Below are positions 1 through 9,392 of a stretch of 42,944 nucleotides of DNA, in pieces. The notes under the pieces are model-generated. The model did no database searches. It saw only the letters and a program-made list of their open reading frames with translations, and had not been told where the DNA came from. The translations under genes and the position numbers were made by a program. How positions within the stretch are numbered: the first letter of the stretch is position 1; each line of letters begins with the position of its first letter. Source of the stretch: Sandaracinaceae bacterium. Its GTDB lineage: Bacteria > Myxococcota_A > Polyangia > Polyangiales > Sandaracinaceae. The stretch spans positions 1-42,944 of the forward strand of contig JAIBCE010000026.1 in NCBI GenBank assembly GCA_019694315.1. The letters are read 5' to 3'.

Positions 1-1472
1 CCACCGCCCCGACCGCCACCGCCGTGACCGCCACCGCCGTGACCACCACCGCCGTGACCACCACCGCCGTGACCACCGCCGCCAGCGCGCGTCCCCTGAC
101 CGCGCGCGGAGGGTGCCGCGTGGTCGCCGCCGTGCACGGGCCCGTGGCTCGCACCACCGCCGTGGCCGTGGCTCGAGGCATGTCCCGTCGCCGGCGACTG
201 GCGCACCGTGATCTGCGGCCCGGAGTGTCCGCCGTGACCGCGACCGCGGTTGTCGCCGCGTCGTCCGCCATGTCGCCCGCCGTGGCGGGGCCCGCGATCG
301 TCGTCCTCGGGAGCGCTCTCCTGCCCTGCCGGGAGCGACGCGAGCACGCGCTGCAGGAGCTCGTCCTCGACGCGATCGACCTTGACGCGCGTGAGCTTCT
401 CGATGTCCGCCAGGTACGCGCGCTCGTCGCGCCCGCAGAACGAGATCGCGATGCCCGCTGCGCCCGCGCGGCCGGTGCGGCCGATGCGGTGCACGTAGGT
501 CTCGGGCACGTTCGGCAGATCGTAGTTGATGACGTGCGAGAGGCCGTCGACGTCGATGCCGCGCGCCGCGAGATCGGTCGCCACGAGGATGCGCAGCGAG
601 CCGTCGCGGAAGCCGTTCATCGCGCGATCGCGTGCGTTCTGGCTCTTGTTGCCGTGGATCGCGGCCGACGGGATGCCGGCCTTCGCGAGCTTCTCCACGA
701 GACGATTGGCGCCGTGCTTCATCTGCGTGAAGACGAGCACGCGGCTGAGCGCCGGATCGCGCAGCAGCTCGACCAGCATCGCCGTCTTGGCCTTGCCGTC
801 GACGAAGTAGACGCGCTGCTCGATGCGCTCGGCCGTGGTGGCCGGCGGCGCGACCGCGACGCTCACCGGGTTGATGAGGAGCGAGTCCGCGAGCGCGCGG
901 ATGTCGGGCGGCATCGTCGCGCTGAAGAACATCGACTGACGCTGCTTGGGGAGGGCCGCGATGATGCGCTTCACGTCCGGCAGGAACCCCATGTCGAGCA
1001 TGCGGTCTGCCTCGTCGAGCACGAAGTACTCGACGTCGCGGAGATGGAGGGCGTTCTGCCGCATGAGGTCGAGCAGGCGCCCGGGCGTGGCGACGAGGAT
1101 GTCGATGCCCTCGCGGAGCTCCGCGATCTGCGGCTTCTCGCTGACGCCGCCGAAGATGACCGTGTGATAGAGGTCGAGGCCCTCGCCATAGGCGGTGAGG
1201 CTCGTGCCGATCTGCGTGGCGAGCTCGCGTGTGGGGGTGACGATGAGGCCGCGCAGGCGCACCTCGTCGGAGGCGGAGGCGTCGAGGCGCTGGAGCATCG
1301 GCAGCGCGAACGCGGCGGTCTTGCCGGTGCCGGTCTGCGCGCAGCCGAGCACGTCGCGGCCACCGAGGGCCGGGGGGATGGCCTTCACCTGGATCGGCGT
1401 CGGCTCCGTGTATCCCTCGCGCGCGACGGCCTCGAGGATGGCGGGCACGAGGCCCAGGTCGGAGAATTTCAC
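1..1472 (-). CDS. rhlE: DEAD-box ATP-dependent RNA helicase, RhlE type (3' end cut by window)
   Basis: Unwinds RNA duplexes using ATP, in the cytoplasm; RhlE-type enzymes act in ribosome assembly and RNA turnover. The reverse strand reads from a GTG start ([16 protein letters not shown]) preceded by GAGAG. All helicase motifs are visible: Q motif (FSDLGL ... PTPIQ, residues 3-28), motif I AQTGTGKT (45-52), [18 protein letters not shown] (153-156), [14 protein letters not shown] and [10 protein letters not shown] (about 327). After about residue 385 the protein turns into a low-complexity Gly/His/Arg tail with near-perfect HGGGG repeats that runs off the window. The RhlE subgroup is inferred from motif wording; DbpA- or CsdA-type tails look different. 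About 490 residues are present and the stop codon is outside. It is divergent from the kinase gene at 1553. Confidence 0.93.
   Translation of the reverse strand, partial: MKFSDLGLVPAILEAVAREGYTEPTPIQVKAIPPALGGRDVLGCAQTGTGKTAAFALPMLQRLDASASDEVRLRGLIVTPTRELATQIGTSLTAYGEGLDLYHTVIFGGVSEKPQIAELREGIDILVATPGRLLDLMRQNALHLRDVEYFVLDEADRMLDMGFLPDVKRIIAALPKQRQSMFFSATMPPDIRALADSLLINPVSVAVAPPATTAERIEQRVYFVDGKAKTAMLVELLRDPALSRVLVFTQMKHGANRLVEKLAKAGIPSAAIHGNKSQNARDRAMNGFRDGSLRILVATDLAARGIDVDGLSHVINYDLPNVPETYVHRIGRTGRAGAAGIAISFCGRDERAYLADIEKLTRVKVDRVEDELLQRVLASLPAGQESAPEDDDRGPRHGGRHGGRRGDNRGRGHGGHSGPQITVRQSPATGHASSHGHGGGASHGPVHGGDHAAPSARGQGTRAGGGGHGGGGHGGGGHGGGGHGGGGRGG
12..86. repeat. 15-bp tandem repeat, five units, coding for HGGGG tail repeats
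   Basis: Five adjacent 15-base units of the form accgccaccgccgtg (12-26, 27-41, 42-56, 57-71, 72-86). Units 1-2 are identical, units 3-4 are identical, and the last has diverged. The period is a multiple of three and lies inside the helicase gene, where it encodes a Gly-Gly-Gly-Gly-His pentapeptide repeat. It is expandable coding DNA, not an intergenic element. Confidence 0.85.
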
Positions 1473-1552
1473 GGCCGCTCTCTCGCATGCCCCGCGCGCA
1501 ACGCAAGTGTGGGGGTCGGGCGTGCGACCGGGAGGGGATCCATGCTCGCGCG

Positions 1553-2887
1553 ATGAGCGACGACGACGACGAGGCTCCGCTCACCGAGCTGGCGAGCGGT
1601 TTTCGCAAGCGCACGCTCGCCACGGCGAAGCTCGCGGCGAAGCTCGGTGTGCGCTACGCGAAGCACGCGGTGGGCGCGTCCCCGGCAGTGGACGCCGCGC
1701 GCACGCGGGCCGCCGAAGAGCTCGCCAAGGAGATGGGGCGCATGAAGGGCCTCGTCATGAAGCTCGGCCAGATCGCGAGCTACATGCCAGGCGCCTCGAG
1801 CCCCGAGGGGCAAGCGATCCTCTCGCGTCTCCAGTCCAAGAGCACGGCGATGGCGCCGGAGAAGGTGGCCGAGGTCGTGCGCGCGGAGCTCGGCGACGCC
1901 CCCGAGGCGCTGTTCGATCGCTGGGATCCCAAGGCCGCAGCGAGCGCGTCGATCGGGCAGGTGCATCGCGCGACGTTCGGGGGTCGCGAGGTCGCCGTGA
2001 AGGTGCAGTACCCCGGCATCGAAGAGCTCGTGCGGAGCGATCTCGACACGATCGGCATGCTCACGAAGGTCTCGACGTTCGGGACCAACGTGGATGGTGG
2101 CGTGCTCGCGGAGGAGCTGCGCGCGCGGATCCTCGAGGAGTGCGACTACCGGCTCGAGGCCGAGCGTCAGACGATGTTCGCGCGGCTGCTCGAGCACGAT
2201 GGCGCGGCGGTGCCCCACGTCGTGCCGGAGCGGAGCAGCCGTCGCGTGCTCACCACCGAGTGGGCGAGCGGCAAGAGCATCCGGGACTTCGTGGCCACTG
2301 CGGATCGCCGCGCGCGGGATCGCGCAGGCGAGATCGTGTTCGCGACGTGCTTCGACACGCTGATGAGCGCGTGCGTGTACAACGGCGATCCGCACCCCGG
2401 GAACTATCTCTTCGAGGCCGACGGCAGCGTCACCTTCCTCGACTTCGGCTGCGTGCGCGCGTTCGATCCCGTGCTGATCGATCGCTGGAAGCGCCTCCAG
2501 CTCGGCATGCTCGACGGACGCTTCTCGGTGGTGAAGGAGGAGCTCGTCGCGCTCGGCCTCGCGCCGGCCCGCGACCGCATCGGTCTGCGCTTCGACTGGG
2601 AGCACCAGGAGCGCGTGATGGAGTACCTCTATCGCCCGTTCAAGGCGAAGGAGCCCTTCACGTACACCGACGAGTACGTGCGCGAGAGCTACGATCTCCT
2701 CGTGCTCAAGAGCCCCAACCAGCGGAGCACGGGCATGCCGCCCGAGTGGCTCCTCCTCAACCGCCTGCAGTGGGGCATGAACTCCGTGCTCGCGCAGCTC
2801 GGCGCCACCGCGCACTGGGGCACGCACTTCCGGCGCGCCGCCGAGTCGAAGACCGCCCCCGTGGTCCCGCCTTCACCGGCGCGGTGA
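1553..2887 (+). CDS. ABC1/AarF (UbiB-family) atypical protein kinase-like protein
   Basis: Member of the ABC1/UbiB/ADCK atypical kinase-like ATPase family, known for roles in isoprenoid-lipid (ubiquinone) biosynthesis or lipid homeostasis. Length is 444 aa. The family signatures are in order: KxGQ motif KLGQ (70-73), the Ala-rich nucleotide loop AAASASIGQVH (128-138) that replaces a Gly-rich loop, Lys150 in VAVKVQYPG, the acidic residue in EECDYR (195-200), DPHPGN (279-284) and LDFG (296-299). The start at ATG 1553 (MSDDDDEAPL) is chosen because GGAGGGG lies about 14 bases upstream; a 22-residue N-terminal extension in frame would run into the promoter of the divergent helicase. No C-terminal membrane segment is evident, unlike E. 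coli UbiB. A ubiquinone-specific role is not shown by the neighbours. Confidence 0.88.
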   Translation: MSDDDDEAPLTELASGFRKRTLATAKLAAKLGVRYAKHAVGASPAVDAARTRAAEELAKEMGRMKGLVMKLGQIASYMPGASSPEGQAILSRLQSKSTAMAPEKVAEVVRAELGDAPEALFDRWDPKAAASASIGQVHRATFGGREVAVKVQYPGIEELVRSDLDTIGMLTKVSTFGTNVDGGVLAEELRARILEECDYRLEAERQTMFARLLEHDGAAVPHVVPERSSRRVLTTEWASGKSIRDFVATADRRARDRAGEIVFATCFDTLMSACVYNGDPHPGNYLFEADGSVTFLDFGCVRAFDPVLIDRWKRLQLGMLDGRFSVVKEELVALGLAPARDRIGLRFDWEHQERVMEYLYRPFKAKEPFTYTDEYVRESYDLLVLKSPNQRSTGMPPEWLLLNRLQWGMNSVLAQLGATAHWGTHFRRAAESKTAPVVPPSPAR

Positions 2888-2933
2888 GCGGACCCTCGGG
2901 CGGGGCGATGCGCGTCTGGTACGCTCGTCCCGC

Positions 2934-4364
2934 GTGCTGCAGACCCTGCCGTCCTCGCCGTTCGACGAAGCGCTGCGTACGCTCCAGGCGGGAGACGTGC
3001 TCGAGGGGCGCTACCGGCTCGAGGAGCCGATCGGTCGCGGCGGGATGGCGCAGGTGTGGAGAGCCACCCACGTGACCATCCAGCGACCGGTCGCGGTGAA
3101 ATTCCTGGAGATCCGGGGAGAGCCCCACGCTGTCCGGGCGCGCTTCCTCCGAGAGGCGCAGGCCGCAGCGGCCGTGCGACACCGCTACGTCGTGGACGTG
3201 CTCGACTTCGGTGCGACCGATGCGGGGATCCCGTTCATGGTCATGGAGCTCTTGCCCGGTCGCACGCTCGCGGATCGTCTGGAGGACGGCGAGGGCATCT
3301 CGCTGCGCGAGTCGGTGCGGCTCGTGGCGCGGATCCTCGCGGGCCTCGACGCGGTGCACACGGCGGGCATCGTGCACGGCGACCTCAAGCCCGAGAACGT
3401 CGCGCTGCTCACGGAAGACGGTCAGGAGGATGTCCCGAAGCTCCTCGACTTCGGGGTCTCGCGCATCACGCACCGCGACGACACGCGGAGCATCCGATCG
3501 GTCGTGCCCACCGAGGAGCGCGCGATCGTCGGGACGCCGCACTACATGTCGCCCGAGCAGGCCTCGGGCGAGCGCCTCGACGTGCGCTCCGATGTGTTCT
3601 CGGTGGGCGTGCTCCTCTATCTGTGCTGGACGGGGTGCTTGCCCTTCGAGGGCGTCGATCCCGTCGACACGCTGCGCCTCGTGCGCGACGCCCGCCCCAC
3701 CGAGGTCGGGCGACTGCGGCCCGATCTCCCCCCGCGGCTCCGAGAGGTGCTGGCCAAGGCGATGGCGCGGGATCGCGCGGATCGGTTCCCGTCTGCGTCG
3801 GTGATGCGTCGCGCCTTGCTCGAAGCGGCGCTCGCCGGAGTGGAGTCTTCCTCCGCCGCGGAGCTCAGCGGCGCGTCGGTCCCGCCGCCGGCGGATCGGC
3901 AAGAGATCCTGGCCGAGCTCGCCGAGCCGGTGACGAGCGATACGCGCTTGCCCGAGCAGCGCGCGGCTCCCCGCTGGTGGATCGCGGCGGCGGTCGCGCT
4001 GATCGGTATGCTGGTGCTCTTGCTGGTGGTGGTCGCCATGCGGGGCAGGGCGCCCACGGAGCCCGTGGTCACGCGGCTGCCCATGACGGCGACGAGCGCA
4101 GCGCCGCCGACGGCCGTGTCCGACGCACCGACCGAAGCAGCCTCTGCCGCGCAGCCCGAGGGAACCGAGCGAGCGGAGGCGCCGCCTGCCGTCCCCGTCG
4201 TTTCGTCGGCGCCGAGCGCTGCGGAGCCTGCGCCCGCACCGTTCGAGCCGGCGGCTCGACGCGGCACTCCCGCGCGCGTCGCGCCCCTGCGCGAAGGGCG
4301 GGCGCCTGCGGGCGGTGCGCCCCGCCGCGCGCACTCGGGCCTCGTGCGCGATCCGGGCTTCTGA
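2934..4364 (+). CDS. Membrane-anchored Ser/Thr protein kinase (Hanks type)
   Basis: Eukaryotic-type Ser/Thr kinase, 476 aa, GTG start (MLQTLPSSPF). The kinase domain spans about 26-290: Gly loop GRGGMA (34-39), Lys56 in VAVKFL, Glu74, catalytic loop HGDLKPEN (148-155), DFG (172-174) and SPE in place of APE (206-208). The residue before the catalytic Asp is Gly, not Arg, so this is a non-RD kinase and may not need activation-loop phosphorylation (inference). One hydrophobic helix (about 347-368) follows a linker, and the remaining ~100 residues are Ala/Pro/Glu-rich and probably extracytoplasmic with no recognisable sensor domain. Such kinases are abundant in myxobacteria. It starts 46 bases after the ABC1 gene; substrates are unknown. 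Confidence 0.92.
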   Translation: MLQTLPSSPFDEALRTLQAGDVLEGRYRLEEPIGRGGMAQVWRATHVTIQRPVAVKFLEIRGEPHAVRARFLREAQAAAAVRHRYVVDVLDFGATDAGIPFMVMELLPGRTLADRLEDGEGISLRESVRLVARILAGLDAVHTAGIVHGDLKPENVALLTEDGQEDVPKLLDFGVSRITHRDDTRSIRSVVPTEERAIVGTPHYMSPEQASGERLDVRSDVFSVGVLLYLCWTGCLPFEGVDPVDTLRLVRDARPTEVGRLRPDLPPRLREVLAKAMARDRADRFPSASVMRRALLEAALAGVESSSAAELSGASVPPPADRQEILAELAEPVTSDTRLPEQRAAPRWWIAAAVALIGMLVLLLVVVAMRGRAPTEPVVTRLPMTATSAAPPTAVSDAPTEAASAAQPEGTERAEAPPAVPVVSSAPSAAEPAPAPFEPAARRGTPARVAPLREGRAPAGGAPRRAHSGLVRDPGF

Positions 4365-4476
4365 CGTGGTGCGCCTCGTCCGCGATCGTTGCCGACGGGA
4401 GGTCGGGGCTTGGTCCGACTCGCAGTGACGGGCGCGCTCAGCGCGTCGCGTCGGGACTGTGGCAAGCTCTGGCTCC

Positions 4477-5253
4477 GTGAGCCGCCTGTCGTTCGTGTCG
4501 CTCCTCCTCTTCGTCCTCGTCTCGGCTCCCGCCGCCGCACAACGCGCCGGCCGCGAGGAGGGCGCGCTCCGCGCCGCCAGCGAGGATGCCGCCGAGCGCG
4601 CGCGCGCCTACTTCAACGAGGGCCTCGCGCTCGCGGACCGGGGGGACTGGCCGAGCGCCGTGGAGCAGTTCGAGCAGGCCCTGGCCCTGCGAGACGCGCC
4701 GAGCATCCGCATCAACCTCGCGGTGAGCCTCTCGCACCTCGGGCGCCTGACCGAGGCGCTCGAGCACCTCGACGGAGATCTGTCGGCTGCGCCCGCCGAG
4801 CTCCGCCAGCAGGCGCACGATCTCCGTGTGGAGATCGAGCCGCGCGTCGGCCGACTCGTGCCGCGCGTGCGCGAGCCGGATCCGAGCTGCGTGGTGATCG
4901 CGGGGCGCCGCGAGCTCCCGTCGACCACCCTCGAGCCGATCGCGTTCGATCCCGGCAGCGTCACCGTTCGCCTCGTCTGCTCGGGGGTCCAGGCCGATAG
5001 CGTGGAGGTCGTGGTGCCCGAGGGAGGCGCGGCCCACGTGGTGCTGGCGCGCGCACCCGGGGCGGCGATCGACACGACCCCTCCGAGCACGAGTGGGAGC
5101 GACGACACCTGGCTCTGGGTCGGCGTCGGGCTCGGGGCCGCAGCGCTCGTGGGCGCCGCGGTCGCTGTGGGCGTCGTGCTCTCGCAACCGAGCCATGCCA
5201 CGGGGGATTTCGACCCGCCGACCCTGACCTTCGGGCTCGCGGGGGCGATGTGA
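4477..5253 (+). CDS. Secreted TPR-like protein with C-terminal transmembrane helix
   Basis: 258 aa with GTG start (MSRLSFVSLLLFVL). A Sec signal peptide ends near residue 21 (SAPAAAQ). Residues about 42-115 form alpha-helical TPR-like repeats (ARAYFNEGLALADRGDWPSA, then INLAVSLSHLGRLTEALEHL), followed by a beta-type domain and a hydrophobic helix at about 206-228. This arrangement is common among myxobacterial envelope proteins of unknown function. An alternative in-frame GTG at 4459 adds six residues; I prefer 4477 because it puts Arg at the start of the signal peptide, but no clear ribosome site distinguishes them. The stop overlaps the next gene's start by four bases, so the two are probably co-translated. 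Confidence 0.75.
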   Translation: MSRLSFVSLLLFVLVSAPAAAQRAGREEGALRAASEDAAERARAYFNEGLALADRGDWPSAVEQFEQALALRDAPSIRINLAVSLSHLGRLTEALEHLDGDLSAAPAELRQQAHDLRVEIEPRVGRLVPRVREPDPSCVVIAGRRELPSTTLEPIAFDPGSVTVRLVCSGVQADSVEVVVPEGGAAHVVLARAPGAAIDTTPPSTSGSDDTWLWVGVGLGAAALVGAAVAVGVVLSQPSHATGDFDPPTLTFGLAGAM

Positions 5254-6959
5254 GGATCTCGAGGCGAGCTTCGTCGGCGTTCCTCGTCGGCGCGTTCGTG
5301 TCGGGCTGTGCGGCGCCGACCGAGATCCTGGTGATCGTCGACACGGACCTCGACGAGGCCGATACGCTCGTGGTCGAGGCGAACGTCGCAGGGGGCGTCA
5401 GCCAGCGCTCGAGCGCGTCGCTCAGCGAGCAGGCCGCGCCGCGCACGCTCGTCCTCGAGCACCGCGGGGGACCGCTCGGTCCTGTGCGCGTGCAGACCGC
5501 CGCGCTTCACGGGACGACCGAGCTGCTCACCGTGGAACGGATCGCTGCGTTCCAGCCAGGCACGCGCGTCGAGCTCCATGTCTTCCTCGCGCAGGCCTGT
5601 GTGGGCGTGCGCTGCGAGGACGGCGAGCGCTGCGAAGCGGGCGCCTGTGTGCGTGAGTGTGCCGACCGCTGTGAGGACGCAGGCCCCGCGCCCGACGCGG
5701 CCGCCGTCGATGCTCCTCGCTCGGACGCGGGGCCCGACGCGCCCGAGGCGGCGTGTGTCCTGCGCGACGGCCTGTGCGGTGTGCCGAGTCTCGTGGCGGT
5801 CGGCGATCGCTGGACGCTGCGGCCATGTGCGGCCGGCGGCGGCGACGTCACGGTGCACTACACGATCACGCCCCCCGTGGGCGCTGCGCGGGACGGTAGC
5901 GCCGTCCAGGTCGACCAGCTCGGCAACTACAGCGTGAGCGCAGCGGCCTCGGAGCCGGCGGGCTGCACGGCGTCGTTCCCGTTCAGCGCGCCGACGCTCG
6001 TCGAGGCCTCGAGCGAAGGCCGCCCTGGGGGGTGGGGCGCCGACGCTCGCGAGATGGCGGCCCGCCTCGACATGGCGTTCGTCGCCACGGGCCAAGGTCC
6101 GTTCGCCGCCACGGTCGCTGACGGATGGGCGAGCCTCTCGTCGCGCGCGGGCGTCACGATCCCGAACGACCTGTCGGGCGTTGCCGTGAGCGCCGGGCAT
6201 CCCGTCTTCGTCGCCAATCCGTCTGGCACCTCGGCGTGGCGCTTCGAGGTGGCGAGCCTGACGACGGTGAGCGTGTCGGGGATCGTCCTGCCTGCCACGG
6301 GCCGCGCCATGCGCTCTCTCGCGTCCCCGTTCACGCGCGACGCGAGCGATGCATCCCCCGTGCTGGTGGGCGCCTCGACGCAGGGCCTCGTGCGGATGGA
6401 TGTCGGCGCGAGCTCGACGACGCGTGCGATCGGAGAGGTGTGGGACTCGAGCTGGGCCGCGGTGTCGAGCGACGCCGCGGCCACAGGCTCGACCTTCTGG
6501 CTGTCGCGGCCCTATCAGCTCCGGAACCTCCCGGAGGGCTCGGAGCCTGCCCTGGCTGGCGGCGCCGCCGTGAGCACGGCGGGGCTCTCGGAGCTGCGAA
6601 CGATGGAGCTGGACGCGTCCGGCGACGGCACCCGCCTCTGGCTCTGCGCGGGGGGAAACGGCGTCTTCGTGTTTGACCTCGGTCGCGATCCGTCGGCGCT
6701 CACCGAGCTGCCGGCGCCGAGCGCGCACGTCACCACACGCTGCAGCGATCTCGCGCTCGATCCGACCGACGCGAGCGCGTGGGTGGCCACGCCGATGGGC
6801 CTCGGGCGTCTGGATGCCGATGGCACGTGGCGTGTGCTCGGGGCCCCGCTCCCGAGCAACGAGCAGCTGCGGGTCGCGCTCGCGTGGGACGACGCACGCC
6901 GTCAGCTCTGGACGGTGAGTGGCGACTCGACGCTGCTGGTCCTCGACGTCGGTCGGTGA
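5250..6959 (+). CDS. Putative lipoprotein, Cys-rich linker and repeat-rich C-terminal domain
   Basis: 569 aa, GTG start overlapping the previous stop (ATGTGA). The signal peptide ends in a lipobox VSGC with Cys20 as lipid site. Residues about 110-175 hold a Cys-rich segment (CVGVRCEDGERCEAGACVRE) followed by an Asp/Ala/Pro-rich spacer, a pattern frequent in Polyangiales surface lipoproteins. The C-terminal ~350 residues contain recurrent short beta-strand segments ending in W or F with acidic turns (for example GTRLWLCAGGNGVFVFDLG), suggesting a beta-propeller-like fold; this is inference. I recognise no enzymatic motif. It converges on the thioesterase gene with only three bases between the two stop codons. 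Confidence 0.75.
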   Translation: MRISRRASSAFLVGAFVSGCAAPTEILVIVDTDLDEADTLVVEANVAGGVSQRSSASLSEQAAPRTLVLEHRGGPLGPVRVQTAALHGTTELLTVERIAAFQPGTRVELHVFLAQACVGVRCEDGERCEAGACVRECADRCEDAGPAPDAAAVDAPRSDAGPDAPEAACVLRDGLCGVPSLVAVGDRWTLRPCAAGGGDVTVHYTITPPVGAARDGSAVQVDQLGNYSVSAAASEPAGCTASFPFSAPTLVEASSEGRPGGWGADAREMAARLDMAFVATGQGPFAATVADGWASLSSRAGVTIPNDLSGVAVSAGHPVFVANPSGTSAWRFEVASLTTVSVSGIVLPATGRAMRSLASPFTRDASDASPVLVGASTQGLVRMDVGASSTTRAIGEVWDSSWAAVSSDAAATGSTFWLSRPYQLRNLPEGSEPALAGGAAVSTAGLSELRTMELDASGDGTRLWLCAGGNGVFVFDLGRDPSALTELPAPSAHVTTRCSDLALDPTDASAWVATPMGLGRLDADGTWRVLGAPLPSNEQLRVALAWDDARRQLWTVSGDSTLLVLDVGR

Positions 6960-6962
6960 GCG

Positions 6963-7757
6963 CTACTTCACGATCGCGATGAGCTGCGGGTTCGACACGA
7001 CGAGCTGACCGTCGGGGCCGAAGAGCTCGCGGAGCTCGGAGACGAAGCCGTCGCGCGCGGAGCTCGCCGTGCTGCGGAAGTAGAGCGGGCCCTGCGCTGG
7101 CACGTCGAAGACGTGTGCCGTGAAGGCGAGCGTCACCATGGGGCGTGGGGCCGGCTCGAGGACCAGCGCCGCGGGCCAGTAGGAGTCGACGAGCGCGAGC
7201 ACCTCCGGCGCGCCCCACGACGAGCACTTGGGCGCGTGCACCCAGCCCTCGACGTGCGCCTCCTTCGCGCCCGAGAAGGGCGCTGGGCCCACGGGTCGGA
7301 AGTCGAGGTGCTGCGCGAAGACCGGCCCGAACGGCGGCGCGATGGGCGCGCGCGGCGTCGACTCGAAGCTCGGCATGGCCGGCGGCGGTACATGGATCGT
7401 GCGGTCGGCCACGCGGTTGCGGCCGAGCGTGATCGTGGCGTGCGCGCGGACGACGAGGGCATCGGCCTCGCGCTGACGGATGCGCACGTCGAACGCGCTC
7501 ACGCCATTGCCGCGTCGCAGCTCCTCCACGACGACCTCCGCGGGCCCTTGCAACACCGGCGAGAGGATCTCCGACGAGACCGCGCGGATCGCGCGATCGA
7601 TCTCGGGCTCGCACTGCAGCGCCGCGCGCGCCATGGCCGCGACGACGATGCCGCCGTATGCGCCGCGTCCCTGCTCCCAGTGCGCGGGCACGTCGAACAA
7701 GAAGCGGTCGGGCCCGAGACGCGAGATGGCCGAGGCGAGGGCGAGGTCGTCGATCAT
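6963..7757 (-). CDS. Thioesterase-family protein (acyl-CoA thioesterase-like, double hotdog)
   Basis: 264 aa (MIDDLALASAISRLG). The pattern W-x3-RGAYGGIVVAAMARAA (27-46) matches the glycine-rich first hotdog helix of TesB-like/4HBT_3 acyl-CoA thioesterases, and a second hotdog half can be traced around the GWVHAPKCSSWGAPEVLALVDS region. Such enzymes hydrolyse acyl-CoA to fatty acid and CoA in the cytoplasm; the substrate is not predictable here. ATG 7757 is chosen because it follows the RCC1 gene stop by 13 bases; an upstream in-frame start would overlap that gene by about 65 bases. It is the last gene of a three-gene minus-strand run. Confidence 0.82.
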   Translation of the reverse strand: MIDDLALASAISRLGPDRFLFDVPAHWEQGRGAYGGIVVAAMARAALQCEPEIDRAIRAVSSEILSPVLQGPAEVVVEELRRGNGVSAFDVRIRQREADALVVRAHATITLGRNRVADRTIHVPPPAMPSFESTPRAPIAPPFGPVFAQHLDFRPVGPAPFSGAKEAHVEGWVHAPKCSSWGAPEVLALVDSYWPAALVLEPAPRPMVTLAFTAHVFDVPAQGPLYFRSTASSARDGFVSELRELFGPDGQLVVSNPQLIAIVK

Positions 7758-7770
7758 CGCGCCGGGTGTG

Positions 7771-9360
7771 TCACCAGCAGGGCGGCCGTGCCACGTGCAG
7801 CGACGGATCCTCGGACGAGGCAGGGTGCACGGTGCCACGGCCGAGCTGTCCGTTCTCGTCGTTGCCCCAACATACGAGCTCGCCAGTGGACTCGGTCACG
7901 GCGCACGCGCTCTGGTTGCCCACCGAGAGGCGGTGGGTGAGCCGATCGCCGAGCGCCGCGACGCGCGTGGGACTCCTCACGTGGGAGCTCTCGAGGATGG
8001 GCCCGCTCGCGGCGCCCCAGCCGTACACGGCTCCGTCGGTGTCGATGGCGAACATCGTGTTCCCGTACGGATCGGCCAGCAGATCCTCGAAGACGATCGC
8101 GGACGGGACGCGCACCGGCGTCGCGGTGCACTGCTCCGTGCCCAGGCACGCGGCGGCGTCGGGCGCCGAGCCACCACCGAGGAGATCACCCACGAGCCCC
8201 CAGCAGTCGATGGCGCCCGCGCGGAGGATGCACGTGTTGGCGATCGACGTGGCCACTGACTCCGCATCCATGCGCGCCGTCGAGGTCGGTGTCAGCACGG
8301 GTGTGCTCGACGCGCCGACGCCGAGCTGCGCGGCGTCGTTGAGCCCGACGCCTGCGAGAACGCTCGAGCCGATCACGAGCGTGGTGTCCCAGCCCAGCGC
8401 GAGGCCCGTCACCGCCGACAGGCTCACAGACACGGGATCGGGCAAGAGAGCGGCCCGGGTCGCCGTGCCCGTCACGCGAGCGTCATCCACTCCGTCGCCG
8501 AGCCGGCCGAGGCTGTGGCGCCCCCAGCAATAGAGGTGCCCGTCCGTGCGGCCCACCGCGCACACGTGCTCTTCGCCCGCGACGATCGCCCGGGCGATCA
8601 GCCGCGAGCCATCCTCGCGGAGGATCGGCGTGGGCGTCAGCGAGCTCGTGCCATCCACCGATCCCCAGCAGTCGACGCTGCCGTCGTCGTGTCGCGCGCA
8701 GGCGTACGCACGGGCCGTGAGCACGACCTCGCGCACGCTCGTGAGGCCCGCGATCCGCGTCGGCCGCGCGTAACAGAGCCCCGGACCTTGTGCGCAGTCG
8801 ATCCCTCCGGATCTCGGCGCGACCGCCGGGAAGTAGCCCCAGCAATAGACCTCGCCACCGTCGCGGGTCGCAGCACACGTCTCGGCCCAACCCACAGCCG
8901 CGTCGGCGACGGCGGGGCCCACGGCGCAGTTGCTCGCATCCTCGCTCGCGTCCAGCGCGGCCGGTGCATCGAGCGTCCCCGCGTCGTCGCGTGTGGGCGT
9001 GAGGCAATAGCGCTCGATCGTGCAGACTCCATCGGGGCACTGCGCGCTCGAGGTGCAGCCCGACTGGCACTCACCCCTCACGCACTCGAGCCCCTCGGCG
9101 CAGTCGGTGGTGCACGTCTCGCGATCGACCGAGCACGCAGGCACGCCCGCCCCATCGACGAGGCAGCGCTCTCCTGCGGGGCAGTCGGCGCTGCTCGAGC
9201 ACTCCACGCGGCAGCGCCCACCGACGGCGCAGATCAACGGTCGCTCACACTCTGCGCTGCTCGCGCACCGCTGACCGAGCGACACGCGCGACTCGCAGCC
9301 TGTGGCGAGCGCCAGCGCGACGCTCCACACGGCGATGGCCAGAACCTGGGTCCCCTTCAT
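7771..9360 (-). CDS. RCC1-repeat lipoprotein with Cys-rich N-terminal region
   Basis: 529 aa. It starts at ATG 9360 with GGAGG just upstream. The signal peptide ends in lipobox LATGC (Cys22). Residues about 30-115 are Cys-rich (for example CPAGERC, CTTDCAEGLEC, CPDGVC), like the dickerin/EGF-like stretches of myxobacterial surface proteins, then an Asp/Ala linker. From about residue 135 come RCC1-type beta-propeller blades, each with the signature Cys-Trp-Gly (EVYCWG, SVDCWG, HLYCWG, AIDCWG, ELVCWG), some replaced by VYGWG. Function is unknown; the protein is predicted to be displayed at the cell surface. It lies between an aminotransferase and a thioesterase, which gives no clue to its role. 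Confidence 0.88.
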   Translation of the reverse strand: MKGTQVLAIAVWSVALALATGCESRVSLGQRCASSAECERPLICAVGGRCRVECSSSADCPAGERCLVDGAGVPACSVDRETCTTDCAEGLECVRGECQSGCTSSAQCPDGVCTIERYCLTPTRDDAGTLDAPAALDASEDASNCAVGPAVADAAVGWAETCAATRDGGEVYCWGYFPAVAPRSGGIDCAQGPGLCYARPTRIAGLTSVREVVLTARAYACARHDDGSVDCWGSVDGTSSLTPTPILREDGSRLIARAIVAGEEHVCAVGRTDGHLYCWGRHSLGRLGDGVDDARVTGTATRAALLPDPVSVSLSAVTGLALGWDTTLVIGSSVLAGVGLNDAAQLGVGASSTPVLTPTSTARMDAESVATSIANTCILRAGAIDCWGLVGDLLGGGSAPDAAACLGTEQCTATPVRVPSAIVFEDLLADPYGNTMFAIDTDGAVYGWGAASGPILESSHVRSPTRVAALGDRLTHRLSVGNQSACAVTESTGELVCWGNDENGQLGRGTVHPASSEDPSLHVARPPCW

Positions 9361-9392
9361 GTCGCCTCCAGCGATCGTTCGAGTCGAGCGGC

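Noticed and set aside
12..86. Tandem repeats as a CRISPR array
   Set aside because: The units are 15 bases, directly adjacent with no spacers, and in frame with the helicase tail.
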